Assembly (NCBI GenBank): GCA_041396125.1
Contig: JAWKZG010000003.1
Location: forward strand, 310,001-374,000
Direction: 5' to 3'
Length of the DNA stretch: 64,000 nucleotides
DNA from: JAWKZG01 sp041396125
Lineage (GTDB): Bacteria; Pseudomonadota; Gammaproteobacteria; Competibacterales; Competibacteraceae
Part shown: piece by piece, positions 10,927 through 19,506 of the stretch
How the letters are laid out: each line of letters starts with the position of its first letter
Numbering within the stretch: the first letter of the stretch is position 1
Notes under the pieces: model-generated
Told to the model about the DNA's origin: nothing
Database searches by the model: none
What the model saw: the letters and a program-made list of their open reading frames with translations, nothing else
Program-made: the position numbers and the translations under genes

Positions 10927-11667
10927 CTAAATATCTAACTTCCTGAATATACAATGGTAACCGCAAGTAAAGGTTTGTACGCCATCCTGCAAATCCAGTA
11001 AATACTGTAGCTTGCGGAATACCCAGCCTAGCCCTTTGAGTGGATAGGCTACCGACAGTCGGACCAGAAAAGCACTCACCGAAGTACCACGAATCACTGA
11101 AGGTGCCTCTTCTAGCATATGCGACAACGCGCGGAAATAGCCCCCAGACGGACGGATATCCACGACCTCAAGCCCTGCGGATTGTGCGAGGATGGTTAAG
11201 GCGAATGGGGTGTATCGATAATAATCGTGTGGCGCATGATGAATTTCATGCAAGAAAGGGACATCTACGAATAAATAACCATTAGATTGCAAGACACGTG
11301 ATATTTCAGTAAATACTTGGGCTGGGTCACGTACGTGTTCCAATACATGCATCAATGCTACAGTCTTACAACTAGCCGAGGCGAAGGGAAGTTCATGAAC
11401 ATCGCCGAGAACCGTCGGCTGCATGTTCCAATTCGTGTATTCGTTACTTTGCTTGCCTGCATACCGATCTAACCCAATATAGCGCACAGCTGGCGACAAT
11501 TGTTGGCGCAACCTACCCTCGCCACAACCGACATCCAGCACAACATCGCCAGGGCCTGCGCTGGCAATAAGTCGGGCTATGAACTCACGCCCAGAACCAT
11601 AACCGCAATCCACCAAATAGCGCGCCTCAAACCAGTTGCGCAGCGCCCTTAAATTGAAATTCATCAT
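10927..11667 (-). CDS. Class I SAM-dependent methyltransferase
   Basis: A 246-residue methyltransferase, probably acting on a glycan or its lipid-linked precursor. Motif I VVLDVGCGEGRLRQQL is near residue 45, the acidic YIGLDRY loop follows, and TVALMHVLEHVRDPAQVF and LQSNGYLFVDVPF mark motifs IV to VI. HDYYRYTP is typical of the branch found in polysaccharide clusters. The ATG at 11667 overlaps the TGA of the upstream methyltransferase as ATGA, which decides the start and implies coupling. Intact. Confidence 0.8.
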   Translation of the reverse strand: MMNFNLRALRNWFEARYLVDCGYGSGREFIARLIASAGPGDVVLDVGCGEGRLRQQLSPAVRYIGLDRYAGKQSNEYTNWNMQPTVLGDVHELPFASASCKTVALMHVLEHVRDPAQVFTEISRVLQSNGYLFVDVPFLHEIHHAPHDYYRYTPFALTILAQSAGLEVVDIRPSGGYFRALSHMLEEAPSVIRGTSVSAFLVRLSVAYPLKGLGWVFRKLQYLLDLQDGVQTFTCGYHCIFRKLDI

Positions 11668-12374
11668 AACTCTGAACTTCCGGCAGAAGAGCACGACGCT
11701 TCCAGTGTTACACTGTCATGGGTAAGCACTGCGAGATAATCTGATGCAAGTCGAGGGTGCAATAACAAACGATCTAGTGCGTAGCAGAGCAAATTAGCAC
11801 CAGCAATACCAAGATACCCAAACGGGCGTAACGCAGCATGTCGCTTAAACTCCCCCATTACAAAAGTATTCCACAATGATGCAAAGCGTGTAAATAATCC
11901 ACCTAAGCGCATACATTCCTGTAAATTTAATCCCGCATCTACTGCCAGTGCGCGCAATCCATCTGGCATCAACCGGTAGAAGTCATATGGAGTATCATGC
12001 TCTGGATACGCCATACTCTCGAATATCAGCAATTGCCCACCCGGTCTTAATACCCTTCTGACCTCCTTTAAGACATCAACAGGGTTCGACACATCTGTGA
12101 TTGCTTGGAACAGCAAAACAACATCAACTGATTGGTTAGCCAGCGGGATAGCAAGCATATCCCCCGAGATAGCCCCTGGATCAAGGGGGGTCCTATCCAC
12201 TCTTAAGTATGCTTTCACTTTGGGAAAATACACACGAAATGGGCTTTCACCACACGCTAGATCCAACAGGACTCCGTGTTGCTCTCGCCCCAATCTACCC
12301 AACATAGGCAATAAGTATTTACCAACTACCCAGTTTTCCCCGAAAACTGAATTAAACTTAGCTAGCCGACTCAT
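11664..12374 (-). CDS. Class I SAM-dependent methyltransferase
   Basis: A 236-residue methyltransferase related to its downstream neighbour. GVLLDLACGESPFRVYF is motif I, YLRVDRTPLDPG the acidic loop, SVDVVLLFQAITDVSNPVDVL motif IV and VLRPGGQLLIFESMAYPEHD motif VI, followed by PYDFYRLMPDGL. The C-terminal 60 residues are hydrophobic and basic, perhaps membrane-associated. Its ATG shares one base with the stop of the wzy-like gene (TGATG). Intact. The substrate is not deducible. Confidence 0.8.
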   Translation of the reverse strand: MSRLAKFNSVFGENWVVGKYLLPMLGRLGREQHGVLLDLACGESPFRVYFPKVKAYLRVDRTPLDPGAISGDMLAIPLANQSVDVVLLFQAITDVSNPVDVLKEVRRVLRPGGQLLIFESMAYPEHDTPYDFYRLMPDGLRALAVDAGLNLQECMRLGGLFTRFASLWNTFVMGEFKRHAALRPFGYLGIAGANLLCYALDRLLLHPRLASDYLAVLTHDSVTLEASCSSAGSSEL

Positions 12375-13855
12375 CAGACATCACGCTCGCGTTGTTTTGG
12401 GTATTTCGCTTTTCTGGAATATCGCCAGGTAAATCCTTGAATTATTGGATAACAAAAATGCAAAATACCAAGCAGTAACCATGCTCTAATAAAATTAGTT
12501 AATATAGCTTGAAATGTCACTCCGATATCCAATAACATTAATAATATTACCACTAAAATAATCAACCAATTTATCGAATAAAACCCTGACGTTTTTACCC
12601 GACTCACAATATATGAAAATAATCCCCCAGTAAGCATCATCCCGATAATAACTCCCTCATAACCCCAAGCAAAATAAAAACTACCTAAAAGAGATACTGA
12701 AACCCTCCATATGACCAACCATAATATTCCTTTGCATTACGGCCAGAATCAAAAAATTTTGGTTTGCTTGGCAATAAGCTTCGCGGGATTAAGCTATAAA
12801 TTGGAATTAATAAATTTTTCCATGCATATTCATAAGGAGGTTGACCTTCAGTAAATTTCATCAAATTTGAAAAACTAAATATTGCACTACCGAATCGACT
12901 AAAGACATCATCATAATTTACCTCAGTTCGTCGGGTTTCGGCAGACTCTAAAAATGGAACACTACGAGCTAAAGCCACACCGAAAGATTCTGCTTGCAGA
13001 GTAAAATCAAATACATCCCGCCCAGCTGATAGTTCAGCTTGCATGATGGATCGGTATTCAGTTATAACAGAAAATGAACTATAAACTATAACAAATACCA
13101 AAACACTCCCAATTATATGTTTTATAGTTATTTTCATCGAAAAAAAAAGAAAAGGCCAACACTACTATCACTAAACCACGTATTATTGAACCCTTAGAGC
13201 CAATTGCGATAATTTCAAAAATAGAAACCAAAATCAGAATAACAAAAATAAAATGGAGATGCGTACTCGCCTTTTTCCAAAATATCATTATTATAAATCC
13301 TAAAAAAAATGGATATCGAAGATTGGATAGCAAGGTAAATATTTGGCCTAGTGTTCCTGCATCTGCAGAATCTCCTTCAACAAAAGTTAAGGAGATACCA
13401 AAAGCATTACTGATAATCCCCTAAGCCAGCAAGGCTAGCCAACCAATACTAGCCAGGATATAAGAAGTATAATTAATATACTTTTGAGCAGATACCTTAT
13501 TAAGTAATACCCGTTTTTTAACGCGTTTACTACACTGTTCAACCAGCATATACCCTAGAGCAAACGCACCAAACCCTCGCACAGCCCAAAGCATCCCATG
13601 CTCTAAAGCATCCGGCGATATTGACGCTAAAACTCTAGGGTATAAGTCTGGCCACACTACTACCATAGGAAAACCCAGAGTATATGCCAAAACAACAAAA
13701 ACTACTGGAGAAACTAATGTCTTAGATTGTTTAGTTACAATTGCCAGCAACCCGGCTATGCAAAAGAAAAGTACTGCAGATTGCTTAGAGCTTAATTCAA
13801 ACATGCTGAGAGAAATTAGCATCAATAGCAAAAAAAATTGAATATTTTTTTTCAA
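12374..13855 (-). pseudogene. Wzy-like polysaccharide polymerase, broken
   Basis: Multi-spanning inner-membrane protein, likely the repeat-unit polymerase of the Wzx/Wzy pathway. ATG 13855 starts a very hydrophobic frame with helices to about 13421. There an in-frame TAG interrupts WLALLA/GIISNAFGISL. The frame continues open to a homopolymer A-run at 13138-13150, where it shifts. The large periplasmic loop (RSIMQAELSAGRDVFDF, LLIPIYSLIPRSLLP) follows, typical of O-antigen polymerases. A second shift near 12710 leads to the last helices and a stop at 12374. So there is one nonsense codon and two frameshifts in about 490 codons. Base composition is markedly AT-rich. Confidence 0.7.
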
Positions 13856-13912
13856 TTTAATTCTTAAAAAAATTAGAGTTATATTATTTAATTAATATAA
13901 AATCGATAAAAC

Positions 13913-15172
13913 TCAAAATAAATTCGATTTAAAAAGCACAAACTGCTTTAATTTCAAACCTGTTTTTCTTAGAAAGAAATAGCTGACGAGAGCAGCTCCC
14001 ATTGCATGAGCTATCGCAACCAAAACACACAAGCCTATAGTACCTTTCCATGTCACAATAGAATATGCTCCAACAACTAAAACAAGTGTTGACAGGCTTT
14101 CACCAAAGATTGCAGGGCGGTTCTCTTTCCATGATCTCAACAAATAAACCAATGCTTTCTTAACCCCAACAAATGCAAAAGCTATCAATAAAATTTGTGC
14201 ATACGACCCTGCAGCGGCAAACTCATTACCAAACACAAAAACAATAAGATATTGAATACTTAGCACAAGCAATATAGTAGATATAAGAACGACACCAATC
14301 AACCGACGAAGTGGAATAATAACCTCTTTAAAATTTCCTTTCTCTAACTCAAAAAGAGCTGCTGTTGGCAGCATAATGTTGATAAAGGTTTGGACAAAAA
14401 GAGAAACTATTGTTCCAGCAACTGTAACAGCAACAGTATAAAGTCCCAACTCAAAATCGGTAGAAAACAGTATAAGCGCCATCTTGTCTAACTGCATTGA
14501 GAGGAACATTAAAATATTTACGACATGCAAACGAGAACTCATCTTTAACAAATAATTAGCTTCAAGCAAAGATGGGAATTTTTTTAACGAAAATCTTACG
14601 TGCCAAACACGCGTTAATGCAACAATTGCCGTACCCGCTAATACAGCAATTGCAGCATGCTCTACAGTCATAGTATCCGTTAACCAAAAAACCAGTAACA
14701 ATAACGGATAAATAACAGCTTGTAGCCCTCGTTGGATGTTGAAGCGTCGAAACTTAAACTCTCCCTGATCTAAAGCAAGATAGTTTTGGGCCAAAAAAGT
14801 GAATGGCAAAAACACAAGTAAATATATTTTGGAAAATAAAACATAATCTTGCCTTGATTCATTAAGAAGCAATGGCATAAGATAGAATCCTGCAACACCA
14901 CCAAGAATTGCTAAAAAAATACTCAACGCAAATATAGTTGACTTAATAGTTTTAGTAACACTAAATTTAGCTGTGTAAATAACAATTCCTTCATTTAACC
15001 CCATTGCTACCATGCCCGCAAGGAAATGTGGCCAGAAAACTAGCGCACCCAACAGCCCCCTATCTTCTGCTCCGAGTAGGCGGGCGGCCAAAATTCCACT
15101 CAGCGTCCCACATGCCACAATGAAAAAATTTGCCGAAAAGGTTGGCAACCATAATTTCACACAAAACCTCAT
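13913..15172 (-). CDS. wzx: Wzx-type polysaccharide flippase
   Basis: A 419-residue membrane protein of the MOP/MATE-like polysaccharide transporter family that flips undecaprenyl-linked repeat units to the periplasm. It has about twelve hydrophobic segments and starts FSANFFIVACGTLSGILAARLLG, the family N-terminus with the RLLG motif. YLLRSWKENRP occurs near the C-terminus. I chose ATG 15172 because the 30 residues added by a GTG at 15262 do not fit the family. The gene is intact and as AT-rich as the adjacent polymerase, unlike galE/uxs. That is common for acquired Wzx/Wzy pairs. Confidence 0.8.
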   Translation of the reverse strand: MRFCVKLWLPTFSANFFIVACGTLSGILAARLLGAEDRGLLGALVFWPHFLAGMVAMGLNEGIVIYTAKFSVTKTIKSTIFALSIFLAILGGVAGFYLMPLLLNESRQDYVLFSKIYLLVFLPFTFLAQNYLALDQGEFKFRRFNIQRGLQAVIYPLLLLVFWLTDTMTVEHAAIAVLAGTAIVALTRVWHVRFSLKKFPSLLEANYLLKMSSRLHVVNILMFLSMQLDKMALILFSTDFELGLYTVAVTVAGTIVSLFVQTFINIMLPTAALFELEKGNFKEVIIPLRRLIGVVLISTILLVLSIQYLIVFVFGNEFAAAGSYAQILLIAFAFVGVKKALVYLLRSWKENRPAIFGESLSTLVLVVGAYSIVTWKGTIGLCVLVAIAHAMGAALVSYFFLRKTGLKLKQFVLFKSNLF

Positions 15173-15282
15173 ATGAGCTTCGATTTTATTGGTACACCAA
15201 ACAGCCGCCCATAACAAGCTAGGGGAAACAATTTGGAATAGACGGAGAACCCGACATAACACTAAAAATATTCTTTAACTCA

Positions 15283-15316
15283 TTTCCTTATGCACATCTC
15301 TGGAAAAGGCGATTTA
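15283..15316 (-). repeat. Near-repeat shared with 8574-8605, copy 2
   Basis: About 30 bases (CACATCTCTGG then AAAAGGCGATTTA on the plus strand) closely match 8574-8605. On the minus strand both can be read as KS(L/P)FPEM(Y/C)(V/I)R. This copy lies about 110 bases upstream of the wzx start and 90 bases downstream of uxs. Confidence 0.5.
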
Positions 15317-15405
15317 AGAATATTTAGTCATTAGACTCGGGCTATTTTCCTCGATGCTGCAGAGTCCGTTGTAACAGCCTTTTATCTGCGATGAGCTTAT
15401 TACCG

Positions 15406-16350
15406 CTAACGCAACAGCGCCTCAAAATACGCAATCGTACGTTGCAACCCTGTTTCCAACGGGATCGTCGGCTGCCAACCGAGTTTTTCCTTGGCCAGCT
15501 GGATGTCGGGCTGACGCTGTTTGGGATCGTCTTCCGGCAGGGGTTTGTGGATTAGCAGCGAGCGTGAGCCGGTCTGCTTGAGGATAGTCTCGGCCAGCTC
15601 AATCATGGTGAACTCACCGGGGTTGCCGAGGTTAACCGGGCCGGTGAAATCATCCGGGCTGTTCATCAGCTTGATGAAACCCTCGATTAAATCATCGACA
15701 TAACAAAACGACCGGGTTTGTGTGCCGTCGCCATAAATCGTGATGGGTTCATTCCGCAACGCCTGAACGATGAAATTGGAGACTACCCGGCCATCATTCG
15801 GGTGCATGCGCGGGCCGAAGGTATTGAAAATCCGCGCGACTTTAATTTTCAGTTGATGCTGGCGGTAGTAGTCAAAAAACAATGTCTCTGCACAGCGTTT
15901 GCCTTCGTCGTAACAACTGCGGCTGCCAACCGGATTGACATGACCCCAGTAGTGTTCCGGCTGCGGATGAATCTGCGGATCACCGTAAACCTCGCTGGTT
16001 GAGGCCTGAAAAATCCTGGCTTTGACCCGCTTTGCCAGCCCCAGCATATTGATTGCACCATGGACACTGGTCTTGGTGGTCTGGACCGGATCGAACTGAT
16101 AGTGAATGGGCGAGGCAGGACAGGCCAGATTGTAAATCTCATCGACTTCGACATAGAGCGGGAAGGTCACATCGTGACGCATCAGCTCAAAATGCGGATT
16201 GTCCATTAAGTGCAGAATATTATCCTTGGCACCGGTAAAAAAATTATCAACACAAAGCACATCGTGGCCATCATTCAGCAAGCGCTCGCACAGATGTGAG
16301 CCTAAAAAGCCGGCGCCGCCGGTTACCAGAATACGTTTTCGCAGATTCAT
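15406..16350 (-). CDS. uxs: UDP-glucuronate decarboxylase (UDP-xylose synthase)
   Basis: Converts UDP-glucuronate to UDP-xylose in the cytosol using tightly bound NAD. A 314-residue extended SDR: GGAGFLGSHLCERLL binds NAD at residues 10-25. Catalytic residues lie in the STSEVYGDP segment near 117 and in YDEGK (YxxxK) near 147. RIFNTFGPRM, GDGTQTRSFCYVDD and VNLGNPGEFTM are diagnostic for UXS rather than GalE. The substrate comes from Ugd in the same operon. Full length with no extra membrane anchor. Intact. Confidence 0.9.
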   Translation of the reverse strand: MNLRKRILVTGGAGFLGSHLCERLLNDGHDVLCVDNFFTGAKDNILHLMDNPHFELMRHDVTFPLYVEVDEIYNLACPASPIHYQFDPVQTTKTSVHGAINMLGLAKRVKARIFQASTSEVYGDPQIHPQPEHYWGHVNPVGSRSCYDEGKRCAETLFFDYYRQHQLKIKVARIFNTFGPRMHPNDGRVVSNFIVQALRNEPITIYGDGTQTRSFCYVDDLIEGFIKLMNSPDDFTGPVNLGNPGEFTMIELAETILKQTGSRSLLIHKPLPEDDPKQRQPDIQLAKEKLGWQPTIPLETGLQRTIAYFEALLR

Positions 16351-16431
16351 AAAATTTATGCTCGGAAATTGTGTCTTGGCAAGACCTTAATACCAAGAGG
16401 TTGAGCGCAACGAGCGCATAATAGCGTGTGC

Positions 16432-17412
16432 TTAAGTATTACGACCCTGCTGCCACTGCCAGGCGGTTTGCACAATGGCTTTCAGATCAGCATATTGTGG
16501 CTGCCAGTTCAGCTCACTGCGGATGCGTTCGGCATTGCCAACCAGACGCGGCGGATCGCCGACCCGGCGTGGCCCTGTTTCGACCGGAATATCCCGGCCT
16601 GTAACCTGACGTGCACAGTCGATAACCTCGCGCACGGAAAAGCCCTGTCCGTTGCCCAGGTTATAGGCTGTGCTGGCAGCGCCCTGCTCCAGTGCTTGCA
16701 GAGCCAGCACGTGGGCGGCAGCCAGATCGGTCACATGAATATAATCGCGAATACAGGTGCCGTCCGGGGTGGCGTAATCATCACCAAAAACTGTAATGGC
16801 AGGCCGACGACCCAGCGCCGCATCCAGTACCAGCGGAATCAGATGGGTTTCCGGGTCGTGCGCTTCGCCGATCTCGCCTGCCGGGTCAGCACCGGCGGCA
16901 TTGAAATAGCGCAGACACATGGCGCGCAATCCGTGCGCGTGGTCGAAATCGCGCAGAATCTGCTCAATCATCAGCTTTGACATGCCATACGGATTAATCG
17001 GCTGCTGTGGATGCTGTTCCGGGATGGGCATCTGTGTCGGCACGCCATAGGTCGCGCAGGTGCTGGAAAACACAAACTTGTCAATATTGTGATCGCGCAG
17101 CGCTTCCAGCAGTGTCAGCGTGCCTGCCACATTATTGCGGTAATACTTGCCGGGGTTCTGCACCGATTCGCCGACATAGGCGTAGGCAGCGAAATGCATT
17201 ACCGCAGCGGGTTTATACTGCTGCAATACAGCGTCCAGTCTGGGCCGATCGGCAATATCACCCTGCTCTAGCGGTCCCCAGCGCACTGCCCACGGATGGC
17301 CGTAAACCAGATTATCGAACACTACGGGCGTATAACCGGCTTGCGCCAGCGCTTTGCAGGCATGGCTGCCGATATAACCGGCACCACCGGTTACAAGAAT
17401 AGAACGGTTCAT
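16432..17412 (-). CDS. galE: UDP-glucose 4-epimerase
   Basis: Interconverts UDP-glucose and UDP-galactose, supplying galactose for the surface glycan. An extended SDR of 326 residues: GGAGYIGSHACKAL at the N-terminus, the FSSTCATYG segment near 120 and YGMSK (YxxxK) near 145. MCLRYFNAAGADP and GTCIRDYIHVTDLA are signature GalE blocks. I chose ATG 17412 (MNRSILVTGG); the 20 extra codons up to 17472 look unlike the family and would overlap the leader that follows the ops site. It is the first gene after the ops element. Confidence 0.92.
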   Translation of the reverse strand: MNRSILVTGGAGYIGSHACKALAQAGYTPVVFDNLVYGHPWAVRWGPLEQGDIADRPRLDAVLQQYKPAAVMHFAAYAYVGESVQNPGKYYRNNVAGTLTLLEALRDHNIDKFVFSSTCATYGVPTQMPIPEQHPQQPINPYGMSKLMIEQILRDFDHAHGLRAMCLRYFNAAGADPAGEIGEAHDPETHLIPLVLDAALGRRPAITVFGDDYATPDGTCIRDYIHVTDLAAAHVLALQALEQGAASTAYNLGNGQGFSVREVIDCARQVTGRDIPVETGPRRVGDPPRLVGNAERIRSELNWQPQYADLKAIVQTAWQWQQGRNT

Positions 17413-17477
17413 GAGGAAAATCCTGGTAGATAAGCAGTGTTCTGCATTATCCGGCATTTTTTGCTCGGGCACCTAAA

Positions 17478-17491
17478 CTCACGCTACCGCC
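17478..17491 (-). promoter_or_regulatory. ops element for RfaH recruitment
   Basis: Minus-strand GGCGGTAGCGTGAG at 17491-17478 matches the conserved ops core GGCGGTAGC(G/T)T where RfaH loads onto paused RNA polymerase. It lies between the rfaH stop (17558) and the galE start (17412), in the leader of the downstream glycan genes and in the right orientation. I found no equivalent in the leader of wecA. Confidence 0.8.
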
Positions 17492-17557
17492 CTTGGGTTT
17501 ATCGTCTGACTCCCACAAGACGCGATAACATCTGATTTTATTTCCACTCCGCCTGCT

Positions 17558-18067
17558 TCAGGCAGGGAGATCGATATCTGTCAGTGGCACTGTCAGCCTG
17601 GTTTGCTTATGCAGTAACTCCAGCAACAGCACTACACGGGTCTCACCATCAAAGGTCTGAAAAATCGCCTCCAGACCACTAAAGCAGCCACTGGTAATAC
17701 GCACCCGGTCGCCTTTTTGCAGCAAGGCCCGCGACTCGGTCTGATCCAGCCGTGCCGCGATGGTGTCGATCACCTCGGCAGGCACCACCGCCGGTTCGTT
17801 ACCAAAGCTCACCAGCCGGGCAACCCCGCGGGTCGAACGCAGCGGATGCCAGTTATCAGTCCAGCGGCAGAGTTGAATAAAGATGTAGTTCGGAAACAGC
17901 GGTTCCGGTAGGACAACACGCTGGCCTCTGCGCACCCGCTCAACAGTCATCTGCGGGTAAAAGACGGTGTAGTTCTGATTTTTCAGATTTGTTTCAGCGC
18001 GCAATCCCTGTCGGGGCTTGGTTTGAATTACGTACCAGTTGGGTGAAGTGGTTACTTCTTCGGTCAT
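17558..18067 (-). CDS. rfaH: RfaH/NusG-family transcription antiterminator
   Basis: A 169-residue NusG paralogue that suppresses pausing and Rho termination in long surface-polysaccharide operons. The NGN domain spans about 1-105: WYVIQTKPRQGLRAE, then LPEPLFPNYIFIQL and STRGVARLVSFG.EPAVVP, both close to E. coli RfaH. A KOW-containing C-terminal domain follows (GDRVRITSGCFSGLEAIF). The bulky, charged linker fits the RfaH branch rather than housekeeping NusG. It is encoded inside the operon it should control, directly upstream of an ops site, suggesting local action. Confidence 0.88.
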   Translation of the reverse strand: MTEEVTTSPNWYVIQTKPRQGLRAETNLKNQNYTVFYPQMTVERVRRGQRVVLPEPLFPNYIFIQLCRWTDNWHPLRSTRGVARLVSFGNEPAVVPAEVIDTIAARLDQTESRALLQKGDRVRITSGCFSGLEAIFQTFDGETRVVLLLELLHKQTRLTVPLTDIDLPA

Positions 18068-18139
18068 CGTTGGAGCCTCCAGCCTATGTGTTTACCCAGG
18101 CAACGGCACCCAAATCACCTGTCATGGCAGCCGCCGAAT

Positions 18140-19462
18140 CTAGCCGCGCCCTATACAGTAATACTGAATCCCGGCCTGCTTCAGGCGAAGCGGGTCATAC
18201 AGGTTGCGGCCGTCAAAAATAATCGGCTGACGCAAACAAGACTTGATCTCCTCGAAGTCAGGGCTGCGGAATGCCCGCCATTCGGTGCACACTGCCAATG
18301 CATCGGCATTTTCCAGTACAGCATAAGGATCATCGAGCAGGAGCAGATCATCTCGCTGGCCATAAATCCGGCGGCATTCCGCCTGGGCTTCCGGGTCATA
18401 AGCCTGCACCCGTGCGCCGGCAGCCCACAAGGCTTCCATCAAGACCCGGCTGGGCGCTTCCCGCATATCGTCGGTATCAGGCTTGAACGCCAGTCCCCAG
18501 AGCGCGATGGTACGACCCTGCAAACGACCCTCAAAGTGCCGCTCTATTTTGGCAAATAACAGTTGTTTCTGGGCTTTATTACGGGTTTCCACGGCGTCCA
18601 GAAGCGCTGGCTCGAGTCCGATCTGGCGCGCGGTATGGGCTAACGCCCGGATATCCTTGGGAAAACAGGAACCGCCGAAACCGATACCCGGATAGATAAA
18701 ATGAAAGCCGATACGCGGATCTGCACCGATCCCCATGCGGATCTGCTCAATATCCGCACCGACCTGTTCGGCAATTGCCGCCATTTCGTTCATGAAGCTG
18801 ATTTTGGTCGCCAGCATGGCATTAGCGGCATATTTGCAAAGCTCTGCCGAGCGCACATCCATGACCAGAATGCGATCACGATTGCGATTGAACGGGGCGT
18901 ACAAATCGCGCAGAACCACTTCGGCACGTGGGCTTTCGACGCCGACGACTATCCGGTCGGGCTTGGTGAAATCGCTGACCGCTGCGCCCTCTTTCAGGAA
19001 TTCCGGGTTGGACACCACATCGAACTCGATAGCTGCCTCGCGGCTAGCCAACACGGCGGCCAGCGCGTCCCGAACTTGGTCTGCTGTGCCTACCGGTACC
19101 GTGGATTTGGTGACAACAATACGATAATCGTTCATGTGCTCGCCGATTGTGCGCGCTACCGCCAGCACATGGCGCAAATCTGCCGAGCCGTCCTCATCGG
19201 GTGGTGTGCCTACGGCGATCATCTGCAGCACACCATGCGCGACCCCTTTGGCAGCATCGGTGGTGAACTGCAGGCGACCGCTGCGACAGGTTTCAGCGAT
19301 AATATCGCTCAGGCCCGGTTCGTGGATGGGGACTTCACCACGCTCCAGCCTGCTGATCCGCTCCTGATCAATATCCACACACACCACATGATTGCCTACC
19401 TGCGCCAGGCAGGCACCTGTTACCAGGCCAACATACCCACTACCAAATACAGTGATTTTCAT
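18140..19462 (-). CDS. ugd: UDP-glucose 6-dehydrogenase
   Basis: Oxidises UDP-glucose to UDP-glucuronate with two NAD+ (440 residues). It has an N-terminal Rossmann fold (FGSGYVGLVTGACLA), STVPVGTA near residue 120, NPEFLKEGAAV, and the nucleophilic cysteine in GFGGSCFPKDI near 260. The C-terminal UDP-binding domain has WGLAFKPDTDDMREAPS. UDP-GlcA is the substrate of the UDP-xylose synthase four genes downstream. The gene is intact and starts with ATG 19462. Confidence 0.93.
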   Translation of the reverse strand: MKITVFGSGYVGLVTGACLAQVGNHVVCVDIDQERISRLERGEVPIHEPGLSDIIAETCRSGRLQFTTDAAKGVAHGVLQMIAVGTPPDEDGSADLRHVLAVARTIGEHMNDYRIVVTKSTVPVGTADQVRDALAAVLASREAAIEFDVVSNPEFLKEGAAVSDFTKPDRIVVGVESPRAEVVLRDLYAPFNRNRDRILVMDVRSAELCKYAANAMLATKISFMNEMAAIAEQVGADIEQIRMGIGADPRIGFHFIYPGIGFGGSCFPKDIRALAHTARQIGLEPALLDAVETRNKAQKQLLFAKIERHFEGRLQGRTIALWGLAFKPDTDDMREAPSRVLMEALWAAGARVQAYDPEAQAECRRIYGQRDDLLLLDDPYAVLENADALAVCTEWRAFRSPDFEEIKSCLRQPIIFDGRNLYDPLRLKQAGIQYYCIGRG

Positions 19463-19506
19463 TGCTTCTCCTGGCTTCTATTGCAGTAGAAATTTATCAG
19501 GGTATT

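Noticed and set aside
19154..19164. A second ops-like GGCGGTAGCG on the minus strand inside ugd
   Set aside because: It is in the middle of the coding sequence, spells conserved Ala-Val-Ala residues and departs from the consensus after GCG. Probably chance.
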